Part shown: in pieces, positions 10,668-19,594 of the stretch
Numbering within the stretch: position 1 is the first letter of the stretch
Layout of the letters: the number at the start of each line of letters is the position of its first letter
From: Paracoccus gahaiensis
Lineage (GTDB): Bacteria; Pseudomonadota; Alphaproteobacteria; Rhodobacterales; Rhodobacteraceae
DNA: 64,000 nt
NCBI RefSeq assembly: GCF_005048225.1
Contig: NZ_SUNI01000004.1
Location: forward strand, 124,001-188,000
Direction of reading: 5' to 3'
Notes under the pieces: generated by a model
What the model was told of the DNA's origin: nothing
The model's database searches: none
The model's input: the letters and a program-made list of their open reading frames with translations, nothing else
Translations under genes and position numbers: made by a program

Positions 10668-11494
10668 TCCGCGACGCCTTCCGCCGCTTCAAGCATCGCC
10701 GCCGCGAGGCCCGGGCTCTGGCCGAGATCGCCGCCCGCCTCGATCGCCCGGGCCGCCCGCATGGCTTGCCCGCGCCGCTGATCGTCTCGCTGACCAGCCA
10801 TGCCCCGCGCTTCGCGACGCTGGCGCCGACCCTGCAGTCGCTCACGCGCCAGACGGTGCAGCCCGACCGGGTGATCCTGTGGCTGGACGAGGGCGATCAG
10901 GACCGCCTGCCCGCCGACCTGCGCGCCCTGCCGGGGCTTGAGATCCGCCTCTGCCCGGCCTGGCGGTCCTACAAGAAGATCGTTCCGACCCTTCTGGCCT
11001 ATCCGGACGCCTATGTGGTGACGGCGGATGACGACCTGTATTACGGCCCCGACTGGCTGCGAAGGCTGGTCGATGCCGTGCAGGAAGGGGCGGGGATCGC
11101 CTGCCACCGGGCGCATCGGGTGAAGGTGCAGGACGGGCCGCCCGCCCCTTACGAGGCATGGGCGCAGAACCTGCGCGCGCCCGAGGCCGGGCCGCTGGTC
11201 TTTCCGACCGGTGTGGCGGGCGTGATCTATGCGCCGGGGGTCTGCCATCCCGACATCACGCGGGACGATCTGTTCATGCGGCTGGCGCCGGGGGCCGATG
11301 ACATCTGGCTGTACTGGATGCACCGGCTGGCCGGATCGGCCCCGGCTAAGATCGGCGGACCGGCGCGGCTTCTGGAATGGCAGGGCAGCCAGGCCGTCAG
11401 CCTGCGGGCGGTGAACCGGCCCGCGCGGGGGATGGGCGGCAATGACCGTGCCATTGCCGCCCTGATGGACCATTACGGCTGGCCCGAGGGCTGA
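10652..11494 (+). CDS. Glycosyltransferase, GT2-like
   Basis: 280 residues with a GT-A nucleotide-sugar-binding layout: LIVSLTSHAPRF near residue 44, TLQSLTRQTVQPDRVILWLDEGD, and the acidic motif VVTADDDLYYGPDWL (about 122-136). This looks like a family 2 type glycosyltransferase. The ATG at 10652 overlaps the upstream gene by 16 bases. A GTG at 10664 forms a GTGA overlap with the upstream stop and is an equally good start; either way translation is coupled. It ends four bases from the convergent peroxiredoxin gene. Substrates are unknown. Confidence 0.7.
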   Translation: MGTPVIRDAFRRFKHRRREARALAEIAARLDRPGRPHGLPAPLIVSLTSHAPRFATLAPTLQSLTRQTVQPDRVILWLDEGDQDRLPADLRALPGLEIRLCPAWRSYKKIVPTLLAYPDAYVVTADDDLYYGPDWLRRLVDAVQEGAGIACHRAHRVKVQDGPPAPYEAWAQNLRAPEAGPLVFPTGVAGVIYAPGVCHPDITRDDLFMRLAPGADDIWLYWMHRLAGSAPAKIGGPARLLEWQGSQAVSLRAVNRPARGMGGNDRAIAALMDHYGWPEG

Positions 11495-11498
11495 GCCG

Positions 11499-12155
11499 TC
11501 AGGCCGGGTCCTTGGCATAGCGCAGATAGGGCAGCTTGATGTCCAGCGGCCCGAACCGCTCTTCGGCGGCCTTGTCGTCCAGCGACAGGGCGACGATCAC
11601 GTCCTGGCCCGGCACCCAGTTCGCGGGCGTGGCGATGGGCACGCCATCGGTCCGGCGCACCGCGTCCAGCGCCCGCAGGATCTCGGCGAAGTTGCGGCCC
11701 ACCGACATCGGATAGGTCATCGTCAGGCGCACCTTCTTGTCGGGGCCGATGATGAAGACCGTGCGCACCGTGGCCGAATGGGCGGGCGTGCGCCCCTCGG
11801 TCGGCAGGTAGTATTCGGCGGGCAGCATGTCATAGGCCTTGGCGACGGTCAGGTCGCTGTCGTCGATGATCGCGAAATTCGCTGGCACGCCCGCGACGGT
11901 GCCGATGTCGCGCTTCCATTTCTGGTGATCGTCCACGCTGTCGACCGAGACGCCCAGCACCTTGGTGTTGCGGGCCTCGAACTCGGGGGCCAGCTGCGCG
12001 ACGGCGCTGAACTCGGTCGTGCAGACCGGGGTGAAGTCGCGCGGATGGCTGAAGACGATCGCATAGCTGTCGCCGATCCAGTCGTGGAAGCGGATCTCGC
12101 CTTCCGTCGAGGGGGCGGTGAAATCGGGGGCGATGTCGTTGATGCGCAGGGACAT
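11499..12155 (-). CDS. 1-Cys peroxiredoxin (Prx6 subfamily)
   Basis: 218-residue thiol peroxidase that reduces H2O2 and alkyl hydroperoxides in the cytosol. The peroxidatic site FSHPRDFTPVCTTE puts the catalytic cysteine at residue 45. It is the only cysteine, which is the 1-Cys Prx6 arrangement with a long C-terminal domain (about 150-218). Recycling must use an external thiol. AAAGGA precedes the ATG by five bases. It diverges from the aldehyde dehydrogenase gene with a 158-base gap; no OxyR-type site was identified. Confidence 0.95.
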   Translation of the reverse strand: MSLRINDIAPDFTAPSTEGEIRFHDWIGDSYAIVFSHPRDFTPVCTTEFSAVAQLAPEFEARNTKVLGVSVDSVDDHQKWKRDIGTVAGVPANFAIIDDSDLTVAKAYDMLPAEYYLPTEGRTPAHSATVRTVFIIGPDKKVRLTMTYPMSVGRNFAEILRALDAVRRTDGVPIATPANWVPGQDVIVALSLDDKAAEERFGPLDIKLPYLRYAKDPA

Positions 12156-12313
12156 GGGGGTCCTTTCCAGGGGGTTGCGTCAGGGGGAACATAGGCGGCC
12201 TGCGGCGGATTGCCAGTGTCGCGTGCCCTTACCGCGTGCCTGCGGAGGAGGGTCTTGCGAAGCGCGGGCGGCGGTGACAGGCTTCGGCCCGAATGACGAC
12301 CTAGGAGGGCGAG

Positions 12314-13768
12314 ATGACCGGTTTGCTGGATCAGCGGAAATTCTACATCGATGGGGCATGGGTCGCGCCTGCCGCGGCGCGCGACCTGGAGGTGATCGAT
12401 CCCTCGACCGAGGAAGCGGTGGCGGTGATCTCGATCGGCGACCAGGCGGATACGGACCGGGCGGTGGCGGCGGCCAAGCGGGCTTTCCCGGCCTGGGCCG
12501 CGACGCCGCCCGCCGAGCGCCTGGCGGTGGTCGAGAAGATCCTGTCGGTCTATGAGCGGCGGATGCCCGATCTGGCCCGCGCCATGAGCCTCGAGATGGG
12601 CGCGCCGCAGGACATGGCGCTGGAGGATCAGGCCGAGGCCGGGGCCTGGCACACCCGCAACTTCATCGCCGCCTTCAAGAATTTCGAGTTCATCCGCCCC
12701 TTGGGCGATCACGCCCCCACGACCATGATCGCATGGGAGCCGGTGGGCGTGGTGGGCCTGATCACGCCGTGGAACTGGCCGATGAACCAGGTGACGCTGA
12801 AGGTGATCCCGGCCCTGCTGGCGGGCGATACCTGCGTGCTGAAGCCCTCCGAGATCGCGCCCCTGTCCTCGATGGTCTTCGCCGAGATCCTGGACGAGGC
12901 CGGGGTGCCGGCAGGGGTCTTCAACCTGGTCAATGGCGACGGGCCGGGCGTGGGCAGCCAGCTGTCGGTGCATCCCGATGTCGAGATGATCAGCTTCACC
13001 GGCTCCAGCCGGGCGGGCATCGCGATCAGCAAGGCGGCCGCCGACAGCCTGAAGAAGGTCTGCCTGGAACTGGGCGGCAAGGGCGCCAATCTGGTCTTTG
13101 CCGATGCGGACGAGAAGGCGGTCATCCGCGGGGCGCGGCATTGCTTCTACAACAGTGGCCAGTCCTGCAACGCGCCGACGCGGATGCTGGTCGAACGCTC
13201 GGCCTATGACCGGGCGGTCGAGATCGCGGCGAAGGTGGCCACCGAGACGGCGGTGGCCAGCGCGCATGGTCCGGGCAAGCATATCGGGCCGGTCGTCTCG
13301 AAGGACCAGTGGGACAAGATCCAGGGCCTGATCCAGGCGGGCATCGACGAGGGCGCGCGGCTGGTCGCGGGCGGCACCGGCCTGCCCGAGGGCGTCAACC
13401 GGGGCTATTTCGTGCGGCCCACGGTCTTCGCCGATGTGACCAATGACATGACCATCGCGCAGCAGGAGGTCTTCGGTCCCGTGCTGGCGATCATCCCCTT
13501 CGACAGCGAGGAGGAGGCGGTGGCCATCGCCAACGACACGCCCTACGGGCTGACGAACTATGTCCAGTCGCAGGACGGCGCGCGGCGCAACCGCCTGGCC
13601 CGGCAGCTGCAGGCGGGCATGGTCGAGATGAACGGCGAATCGCGCGGCGCCGGGGCGCCCTTCGGCGGGGTCAAGAAATCCGGCCGGGCGCGCGAAGGCG
13701 GCGTGATGGGGCTGGAGGAGTTCATGGACAGCAAGGCCATCAGCGGATGGGATCTCGGGGCCAGATGA
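12314..13768 (+). CDS. NAD(P)-dependent aldehyde dehydrogenase
   Basis: 484-residue ALDH superfamily enzyme oxidising an aldehyde to its acid. The general base Glu252 lies in CLELGGKGA and the catalytic Cys285 in NSGQSCNAPTR. The TPWNWPMNQ segment and the cofactor loop FTGSSRAG (about 228-235) are intact. Length is normal. GGAGGG lies just before the ATG. Neighbours give no substrate clue, so the specific aldehyde is not assigned. It is monocistronic by context: a divergent gene lies upstream and hairpins downstream. Confidence 0.93.
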   Translation: MTGLLDQRKFYIDGAWVAPAAARDLEVIDPSTEEAVAVISIGDQADTDRAVAAAKRAFPAWAATPPAERLAVVEKILSVYERRMPDLARAMSLEMGAPQDMALEDQAEAGAWHTRNFIAAFKNFEFIRPLGDHAPTTMIAWEPVGVVGLITPWNWPMNQVTLKVIPALLAGDTCVLKPSEIAPLSSMVFAEILDEAGVPAGVFNLVNGDGPGVGSQLSVHPDVEMISFTGSSRAGIAISKAAADSLKKVCLELGGKGANLVFADADEKAVIRGARHCFYNSGQSCNAPTRMLVERSAYDRAVEIAAKVATETAVASAHGPGKHIGPVVSKDQWDKIQGLIQAGIDEGARLVAGGTGLPEGVNRGYFVRPTVFADVTNDMTIAQQEVFGPVLAIIPFDSEEEAVAIANDTPYGLTNYVQSQDGARRNRLARQLQAGMVEMNGESRGAGAPFGGVKKSGRAREGGVMGLEEFMDSKAISGWDLGAR

Positions 13769-13774
13769 GATCTT

Positions 13775-13794
13775 GCCTGCCCTTCGGGGCAGGC
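13775..13794 (+). terminator. UUCG-capped hairpin after the aldehyde dehydrogenase gene
   Basis: GCCTGCCC (13775-13782) pairs perfectly with GGGCAGGC (13787-13794) around a TTCG tetraloop, seven bases after the stop codon. There is no T tract, so it may act as a 3'-end stabiliser rather than an intrinsic terminator. Confidence 0.5.
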
Positions 13795-13799
13795 GACAG

Positions 13800-13843
13800 C
13801 CGGGGGGACGTCACGTCCCCCCGGACCCCCCTGTGGGATATTT
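13800..13843. repeat. Intergenic inverted repeat followed by GGGATATTT element
   Basis: CCGGGGGGACGT (13800-13811) and ACGTCCCCCCGG (13813-13824) are perfect 12-base complements separated by one base. They are followed by GGGATATTT (13835-13843), the same core as in the larger hairpin at 20606-20660. The rest of the gap to 13989 holds nothing else I can name. It probably belongs to a dispersed intergenic repeat family of this lineage. Confidence 0.5.
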
Positions 13844-13989
13844 GAAGACCGAAGCTGGCACAGGCTGGGTCATCCGGGGCGAGGCCGCGGCGGGGCGACG
13901 GGCCCGCGCGGAAGGCGGCCCCCTCGATGGGGGCGGCTTTCGCCTTTGTCGCCCGGAGGGCTTTGGGGGGGTGCGGCGCGCGCGCCGGC

Positions 13990-14691
13990 TCAGGTGATCT
14001 CGGCCAGGAAGATGTAGCCCGCGCCATAGATGGTCTTGATCAGGCGGGGGTTCCTGGGGTCCTCGCCCAACTTGGTGCGCAGGCGCGAGATGCGGACATC
14101 CATGGCGCGGTCGAAGCTGTCGCCGGCGGTTCCGCCGAGCGAATCCAGCATCTGCGGGCGGGTGATCAGTCGGCGGGGATTGTCGGTGAACAGGCGCAGC
14201 ACCTCGGCCTCGGCATGGCTCAGCGGCGTCTCGGTGCCGTCGGGGGCGGTCAGCAGGTAGCGGTCGAAATCGGCGCGCCACCCGGCGAAGCGCAGGCTGC
14301 GGGGGCGGTTCGCCGCGCCCATGGCGGGACGGCGCAGGCGGGCGCGGATGCGGGCCACGACCTCGGCGGGTTCGAAGGGCTTGGTAATGTAGTCGTCGGC
14401 GCCCAGTTCCAGCCCGGTGACCCGGTCCTGCACCTGCGCGCGCCCCGAGATGATGATGATCGCCGCCCCCGAATCGGCGGCCAGCCGATGGACCAGCGCC
14501 AGACCGTCGCGGTCGGGCAGGCCCAGATCGATCAGGCAGGCATCCGGGGTGATGCGGCGCAGCGCGGCCTCGAATTCGGTGGCGCGGGCAAAGCACTGGG
14601 TGCGGAAACCCGCCTGTTCCAAGGCCTGGGACAGCAGGTGGCGGATCTGGGGCTCGTCGTCCAGGATGGCGATCAGCGGGGCATCGGTCAT
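13990..14691 (-). CDS. OmpR-family two-component response regulator
   Basis: 233-residue regulator. The receiver domain (1-118) has the acidic pair at 11-12, phosphoacceptor Asp55 (CLIDLGLPD) and conserved Lys104 (YITKPF). The C-terminal winged-helix DNA-binding domain (about 135-230) has the family's LSHAEAEVLRLF and TIYGAGYIF segments. Its ATG overlaps the stop of the upstream hybrid kinase gene by four bases, so that kinase is its probable partner. GAGGATC precedes the ATG. Target genes are unknown; the aldehyde dehydrogenase gene ends about 220 bases away, convergently. Confidence 0.93.
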   Translation of the reverse strand: MTDAPLIAILDDEPQIRHLLSQALEQAGFRTQCFARATEFEAALRRITPDACLIDLGLPDRDGLALVHRLAADSGAAIIIISGRAQVQDRVTGLELGADDYITKPFEPAEVVARIRARLRRPAMGAANRPRSLRFAGWRADFDRYLLTAPDGTETPLSHAEAEVLRLFTDNPRRLITRPQMLDSLGGTAGDSFDRAMDVRISRLRTKLGEDPRNPRLIKTIYGAGYIFLAEIT

Positions 14692-16595
14692 GCGGGATCC
14701 TCGGGGGGGCCGGGTGCTGCGGCCAGGACGGCGGCGAGGCGGCTTTGGGTGAAGGGCTTGGTCAGCACCGGGCCCGGTGCCAGCGCGCGCAGCGGATGGC
14801 CCTGCGGCAGCGAGGTCATCAGGATCAGCGGCACGGGGGCGGGCCCGGCCAGATCGGGGCCCAGCCCGTCGCCCAGCTGGATGTCCGACAGGATCAGCCC
14901 CAGCCCCGGAAGGTCGGTCAGGGCGCGGGCCTCGGAGAGCGAGGCGGCCTCGATCACCGCATGGCCCAGACCGGTCAGCTGGTCGCGGACCTGCGCGCGG
15001 ATCTGGTCGTCATCCTCGACCAGAAGCACCATCCGGCGCGCGACCGGGCGCCAGGGCAGGCGCAGCACCACCTGCGCGCCGCGCGGGCCGTTCGACAGGC
15101 GCAGCGTGCCGCCGACCATCTTGGTCTGGTCATAGACCATCGACAGCCCCAGGCCCGAGCCCTGGCCCTTCTTGGTGGTGAAGAAGGGCTCGGTCGCGCG
15201 GGACAGGGCCTCGGGGGTGAAGCCCGGGCCGGTATCGCCAACGGTCAGTTCCAGCCAGTCGCCGTTGCGCCGCGCCTTCAGCGTGATGCGGCCGGGCGGG
15301 GTGATCGCGGCATTGGCGTTGAGGACCAGGTTCAGCAGCGAATCCTGCAGCGCGCCCGGGTCCAGCAGCAGCGGGCCCGGCGGCAGGGCCACGGCCAGAT
15401 CCAGCCGCGTGCCCTCGGCCAGCGAGGGGCGGGACAGGGTGGCCAGATCGGCCAGCAGGGCGGGCAGGTCCACCGGCTCCAGCGCGGGGTCGCGGGCGCC
15501 GGTGATCCGCGCCAGCCGGTCCAGCAGCGCGGCGCCGCGCCGGGCGGCGGCCAGCGTGGCCTGCACGTCCTCGGCAGCCTCCGGGGGCAGGTTTCGGGTG
15601 GCCAGCCGTCCCTGCAGGCCGAGGATGATCGTCAGCAGGTTGCCGAAATCATGCGCCATCCCCGAGGTCAGCCGGGCGGCCAGATTGCGCCGCGCGGCAT
15701 GGGCGAGGGCCTCGCGCGACTGCACCTCGGCGCTGACATCGGTGGACAGGATGTAGACGCCCTGGCCGTCGCGGTCGGGTGTCAGGGCGATGCGGATGCG
15801 CCGGCCCGAGGTGGGATGCGTGATCTCGAACACCTGCGGATCGCCCGCCAGCGCGCGTTCCATGTAGGGGCGCAGGGTCTGGGCGGTGGCGCTGCCCAGG
15901 GCCTGTTCCAGCGTCAGGCCGACGATGTCGCCGGCCGCGCCCGGGAAGATCACCGGCAGGCGGCGGTTGGAGAAGGTGTAGCGGTACTGGGCATCCATAT
16001 GGGCGATATGGGCGGGCACCATCTCGGTCACCTGCCGGGTGCGGGCCTCGGTCCGGGTCAGGATGCGCTGCGCCTCGGAGAGGGCCGCGTTGGTGGCGGC
16101 CAGCTTGCGGTTCGCGGCGGCCAGACGTTCGGCATTCAGCAGCACCTGCTGGGACAACGCATCCGAGCGGGCACGCAGCAGGGCCTCCTGCCGCTTGATG
16201 TCGGTGATGTCTGTATAGACGGTGACCCAGCCCCCCTGCGACAGGGGCGCGCCCTCGACCGCGACCCACCGGCCATCGGCGCGTTCGCGTTCGAAGTAAT
16301 GCGGCTGGAAGGTGCGGGCCTGCGCCACGCGGAAGGCGACCGTTGCCTCGGGGTCGTCCTGAGGGCCGTATTCGCCGCGCAGGACCAGATAGCGGATCGT
16401 CTCGTCGAAGGCGGTGCCGGGCAGGGTGAGCGCGTCGGGCAGGTCGAACATCGCCTGATACTGCCGGTTCGCCAAGGCCAGCCGCAGGTCGGCGTCGAAG
16501 ATCGACAGCGCCTGGCCGATCAGGTTCAGCCCCGACCGGGTCAGGTCGGCGCGGATCTCGGCCCGTGTGACGGGGTCGGCCTCGGGCTGGTGCAT
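14688..16595 (-). CDS. Soluble hybrid histidine kinase (PAS-PAS-HisKA-HATPase-REC)
   Basis: 635 residues with no transmembrane segment. The order is: PAS domain (about 22-135) ending in VTVYTDITDIKRQE, a coiled-coil linker (about 135-190), a second PAS (about 190-295), HisKA with phosphorylatable His315 in SGMAHDFGNLL, HATPase_c with N-box LNLVLNANAA (422-430), DTGPGF and GSGLGLSMV, and a C-terminal receiver (about 522-630) with Asp571. It therefore looks like a cytosolic sensor feeding a phosphorelay to the coupled OmpR-type regulator. GGAGGA seven bases before the ATG at 16595 decides the start; an in-frame ATG further upstream lacks this. Confidence 0.9.
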   Translation of the reverse strand: MHQPEADPVTRAEIRADLTRSGLNLIGQALSIFDADLRLALANRQYQAMFDLPDALTLPGTAFDETIRYLVLRGEYGPQDDPEATVAFRVAQARTFQPHYFERERADGRWVAVEGAPLSQGGWVTVYTDITDIKRQEALLRARSDALSQQVLLNAERLAAANRKLAATNAALSEAQRILTRTEARTRQVTEMVPAHIAHMDAQYRYTFSNRRLPVIFPGAAGDIVGLTLEQALGSATAQTLRPYMERALAGDPQVFEITHPTSGRRIRIALTPDRDGQGVYILSTDVSAEVQSREALAHAARRNLAARLTSGMAHDFGNLLTIILGLQGRLATRNLPPEAAEDVQATLAAARRGAALLDRLARITGARDPALEPVDLPALLADLATLSRPSLAEGTRLDLAVALPPGPLLLDPGALQDSLLNLVLNANAAITPPGRITLKARRNGDWLELTVGDTGPGFTPEALSRATEPFFTTKKGQGSGLGLSMVYDQTKMVGGTLRLSNGPRGAQVVLRLPWRPVARRMVLLVEDDDQIRAQVRDQLTGLGHAVIEAASLSEARALTDLPGLGLILSDIQLGDGLGPDLAGPAPVPLILMTSLPQGHPLRALAPGPVLTKPFTQSRLAAVLAAAPGPPEDPA

Positions 16596-16676
16596 GGGGT
16601 CGTCCTCCGGGTCCAGCAGTAGCATCGGGGGCGATCTGCGCAAGCGGCGTAACATTTTGTTGGATTCGGGCAAAAC

Positions 16677-16696
16677 TGGCGCAAGGATTGGCGCCA
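16677..16696. promoter_or_regulatory. Inverted repeat in the kinase / acyl-CoA ligase divergent region
   Basis: TGGCGC (16677-16682) and GCGCCA (16691-16696) are perfect complements eight bases apart. They lie between two divergent genes (189-base gap), where an operator for either operon would be expected. No regulator can be assigned. Confidence 0.25.
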
Positions 16697-16784
16697 AGGG
16701 TGAAGAGGTCACCGGGGCGGAGGAGGTCCCGGCGGAGGACGCGCACCGGACCCTTATGCCGGGCGTGTCGGGAGGAGAGAAAAG

Positions 16785-18761
16785 ATGACGCAGCCAAGGA
16801 CGCCCCCGGGCGATCTGCGCTCGGTGCCCGCGCTGCTGGCGCGCAACGCGGTGCGGTTCGGCGGCCGGCCCGCCTATCGCGAGAAGGAATACGGGATCTG
16901 GCAAAGCTGGACCTGGGCCCAGGCCGCGGACGAGATCCGGGCGCTGGCGATGGGGCTGATGGCGCAGGGGCTGGCGCCCGGCGACCACCTGGCGATCATC
17001 GGACGCAACCGCCCCGCCCATTACTGGGCGATGATCGCCGCGCAGATGTGCGGCGCGATCCCGGTGCCGCTGTATCAGGACGCCGTCGCCGCCGAGATGG
17101 CCTATGTGCTGGACCATTGCGGCGCCCGCTTCGTCATCTGCGGCGATCAGGAACAGGTCGACAAGGTCCGCGAGGTCGAGGAGACGACCGGGGCCGAGGC
17201 CCGCATCATCTATACCGACCCGCGCGGGCTGCGCAGCTATGACGCCGCGCGCATGGCCTCGCTGGCCGAGGTGCAGCAGCAGGGCCGCGCCGGGGCGGGC
17301 CAGCTTGGCCCCCGGCTGGACGCGATCGTGGCGGGCTTGGATTACGACAGCACCTGCGTGATGCTGTATACCAGTGGGACGACGGGCAAGCCCAAGGGCG
17401 TCGTGCTGTCCAACCGCAACATCATCGAGACGGCGAAGAACACCGCCCAGTTCGACCACCTGACCGAGGCCGAAGAGATCGTGGCCTATCTGCCGATGGC
17501 CTGGGTCGGCGATTTCATCTTCTCGGTCGGCCAGGCGATGTGGTCGGGCTTCACCGTCAACTGCCCCGAGGGCGCGCAGACGATGATGACCGACATGCGC
17601 GAGATCGGGCCCACCTATTTCTTCGCCCCGCCTCGCGTCTTCGAGGGGCAGCTGACATCCGTGATGATCCGCATGGAGGATGCCGGGCGGATCAAGCGCT
17701 GGCTGTTCAAGCGCGGCATGGCGGTCGCGCATCGCGCTGGCCCGGCGCTGTTGGATGGCAAGCCCGTGGGGATGGCCGACCGGCTGGCCTATGCCTTCGG
17801 CAAGCTGTTCGTCTTCGGCCCGCTGAAGAACACGCTTGGCCTCAGCCGCGTGCGCGTGGGCTATACGGCGGGCGAGGCGATCGGGCCCGAGATCTTCGAT
17901 TTCTACCGGTCGCTCGGGATCAATCTCAAGCAGCTCTACGGCCAGACCGAGGCCTCGGTCTTCATCACCCAGCAGCCCGACGGGCAGGTGCGCTCGGACA
18001 CGGTGGGGGTGCCCTCGCCCGGCGTCGAGGTCCGCATCGGCGAGAACGGCGAGGTCTATTACCGCAGCCCCGGCACCTTCGTCGAATATTACAAGAACGC
18101 CGACAGCACGGCCTCCACCAAGGATTCCGAGGGCTGGGTGGCCACCGGCGATGCGGGCTTCTTCGAGCCCGAGACCGGCCACCTGCGCATCATCGACCGC
18201 GCCAAGGATGTGGGCAAGATGGCCGACGGGTCGATGTTCGCCCCCAAATATGTCGAGAACAAGCTGAAGTTCTATCCCAACATCCTGGAGGCGGTGGTGC
18301 TGGGCAATGGCCGCGATTTCTGCACCGCGATGATCAACATCGACCTGACGGCTGTGGGCAACTGGGCCGAGCGCAACAACATCGCCTATGGCAGCTATCA
18401 GGAGCTGGCCGGCCACCCCCAGGTCTATGACCAGATCCGCGCGCATGTGGAGGCGGTGAACGCCTCGGTCGCCGAGGATCCGATGCTGTCGGGCTGCCAG
18501 ATCCACCGCTTCCTGGTGCTGCACAAGGAACTGGACCCCGACGACGGAGAGATGACCCGCACCCGCAAGGTCCGCCGCGCCGTCATCGGCGAGAAGTTCC
18601 ACGATCTTGTGGGGGCGCTCTATGACGGCGCGCCCAGCATCCACACCCGGACCGAGGTGACCTACGAGGACGGCCGCAAGGGCCATATCAGCGCGACCCT
18701 GCGGATCGAGGACGTGCGCGTCTTCGGCGATGCGGGCGCCCGGAAGGCGGCGGCGGAATGA
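16785..18761 (+). CDS. Long-chain-type acyl-CoA synthetase (AMP-forming)
   Basis: 658-residue adenylate-forming enzyme of the FAA1/long-chain acyl-CoA synthetase type: activates a carboxylate with ATP and CoA. The P-loop motif YTSGTTGKPKG lies at about 195-205. The adenine-binding LKQLYGQTEASVF and the GDAGFFEPETGHLRIIDRAKD hinge follow. It is first in an operon with a Liv-type ABC transporter, and its stop overlaps the livG start by four bases. This context suggests that it activates the transported acid rather than recycling membrane fatty acids. Chain length and substrate are not predictable here. Confidence 0.9.
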   Translation: MTQPRTPPGDLRSVPALLARNAVRFGGRPAYREKEYGIWQSWTWAQAADEIRALAMGLMAQGLAPGDHLAIIGRNRPAHYWAMIAAQMCGAIPVPLYQDAVAAEMAYVLDHCGARFVICGDQEQVDKVREVEETTGAEARIIYTDPRGLRSYDAARMASLAEVQQQGRAGAGQLGPRLDAIVAGLDYDSTCVMLYTSGTTGKPKGVVLSNRNIIETAKNTAQFDHLTEAEEIVAYLPMAWVGDFIFSVGQAMWSGFTVNCPEGAQTMMTDMREIGPTYFFAPPRVFEGQLTSVMIRMEDAGRIKRWLFKRGMAVAHRAGPALLDGKPVGMADRLAYAFGKLFVFGPLKNTLGLSRVRVGYTAGEAIGPEIFDFYRSLGINLKQLYGQTEASVFITQQPDGQVRSDTVGVPSPGVEVRIGENGEVYYRSPGTFVEYYKNADSTASTKDSEGWVATGDAGFFEPETGHLRIIDRAKDVGKMADGSMFAPKYVENKLKFYPNILEAVVLGNGRDFCTAMINIDLTAVGNWAERNNIAYGSYQELAGHPQVYDQIRAHVEAVNASVAEDPMLSGCQIHRFLVLHKELDPDDGEMTRTRKVRRAVIGEKFHDLVGALYDGAPSIHTRTEVTYEDGRKGHISATLRIEDVRVFGDAGARKAAAE

Positions 18762-19570
18762 TGATGCAGGACAATCTGACAGCCGGTACGCGGCAGATCG
18801 GCCCCGTGGTGATGGAGCTGCGCAACATCACCCTGCGCTTCGGCGGCGTGGTGGCCATCAAGGACATCAGCTTCGACATCCGGCAGGGCGAGATCCGCGC
18901 GATCATCGGCCCGAACGGGGCGGGCAAGTCCTCGATGCTGAACGTCATCTCGGGCTTCTACCGTCCGCAGGAGGGCGAGGTGATCTTTCGGGGCGTCCCG
19001 CGCGGCCCGATGAAGCCCTTCCAGGTGGCGCGCCTGGGCATCGCGCGGACTTTCCAGAACATCGCGCTGTTCGAGGGGATGACGGTGCTGGACAACATCA
19101 TGACCGGCCGGCTGAACCGCATGAAGGCGGGGTTCCTGTCGCAGGCCCTGTGGTGGGGCAGGGCCGAGCGCGAAGAGACCGAGAACCGCGCCGCCGTCGA
19201 GCGCATCATCGACTTTCTGGAGATCCAGAACATCCGCAAGACCCCGGTTGGGCGCCTGCCCTATGGCCTGAAGAAGCGCGTCGAGCTGGCCCGGGCCCTG
19301 GCCGCCGAGCCGCAGCTTCTGCTGCTGGACGAGCCGATGGCCGGCATGAATGTCGAGGAGAAGGAGGACATGTCCCGCTTCATCCTCGACGTGAACGACG
19401 AGTTCGGCACGACGATCTGCCTGATCGAGCATGACATGGGCGTGGTCATGGACCTCAGCGACCGGGTGGTGGTGATGGATTACGGCCGCAAGATCGGCGA
19501 CGGCACCCCCGCCGAGGTGCGCGGCAACCAGGCGGTGATCGACGCCTATCTGGGGGTGGCCCATGACTGA
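18758..19570 (+). CDS. livG: Branched-chain amino acid-type ABC transporter ATP-binding protein LivG
   Basis: 270-residue ATPase subunit of a high-affinity (HAAT) importer at the inner face of the membrane. Walker A is GPNGAGKSS (51-59). The signature region is the divergent YGLKKRVELARAL typical of LivG rather than a canonical LSGGQ. Walker B is LLLLDEPMAGM and the switch histidine is in LIEHDMG. It starts inside the ligase stop codon. It works with LivF, LivH, LivM and the binding protein encoded downstream. Confidence 0.93.
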   Translation: MMMQDNLTAGTRQIGPVVMELRNITLRFGGVVAIKDISFDIRQGEIRAIIGPNGAGKSSMLNVISGFYRPQEGEVIFRGVPRGPMKPFQVARLGIARTFQNIALFEGMTVLDNIMTGRLNRMKAGFLSQALWWGRAEREETENRAAVERIIDFLEIQNIRKTPVGRLPYGLKKRVELARALAAEPQLLLLDEPMAGMNVEEKEDMSRFILDVNDEFGTTICLIEHDMGVVMDLSDRVVVMDYGRKIGDGTPAEVRGNQAVIDAYLGVAHD

Positions 19571-19594
19571 CCGCGATCTTTGGGAGGGCCGCTG

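Noticed and set aside
12156..12313. OxyR-type operator between the peroxiredoxin and aldehyde dehydrogenase genes
   Set aside because: No convincing dyad with the spaced ATAG-like half-sites was seen.
16596..18686. Upstream extension of the hybrid kinase frame to a 1332-residue protein
   Set aside because: The extension lies wholly antisense to the acyl-CoA ligase gene, and a good ribosome-binding site precedes the ATG at 16595.
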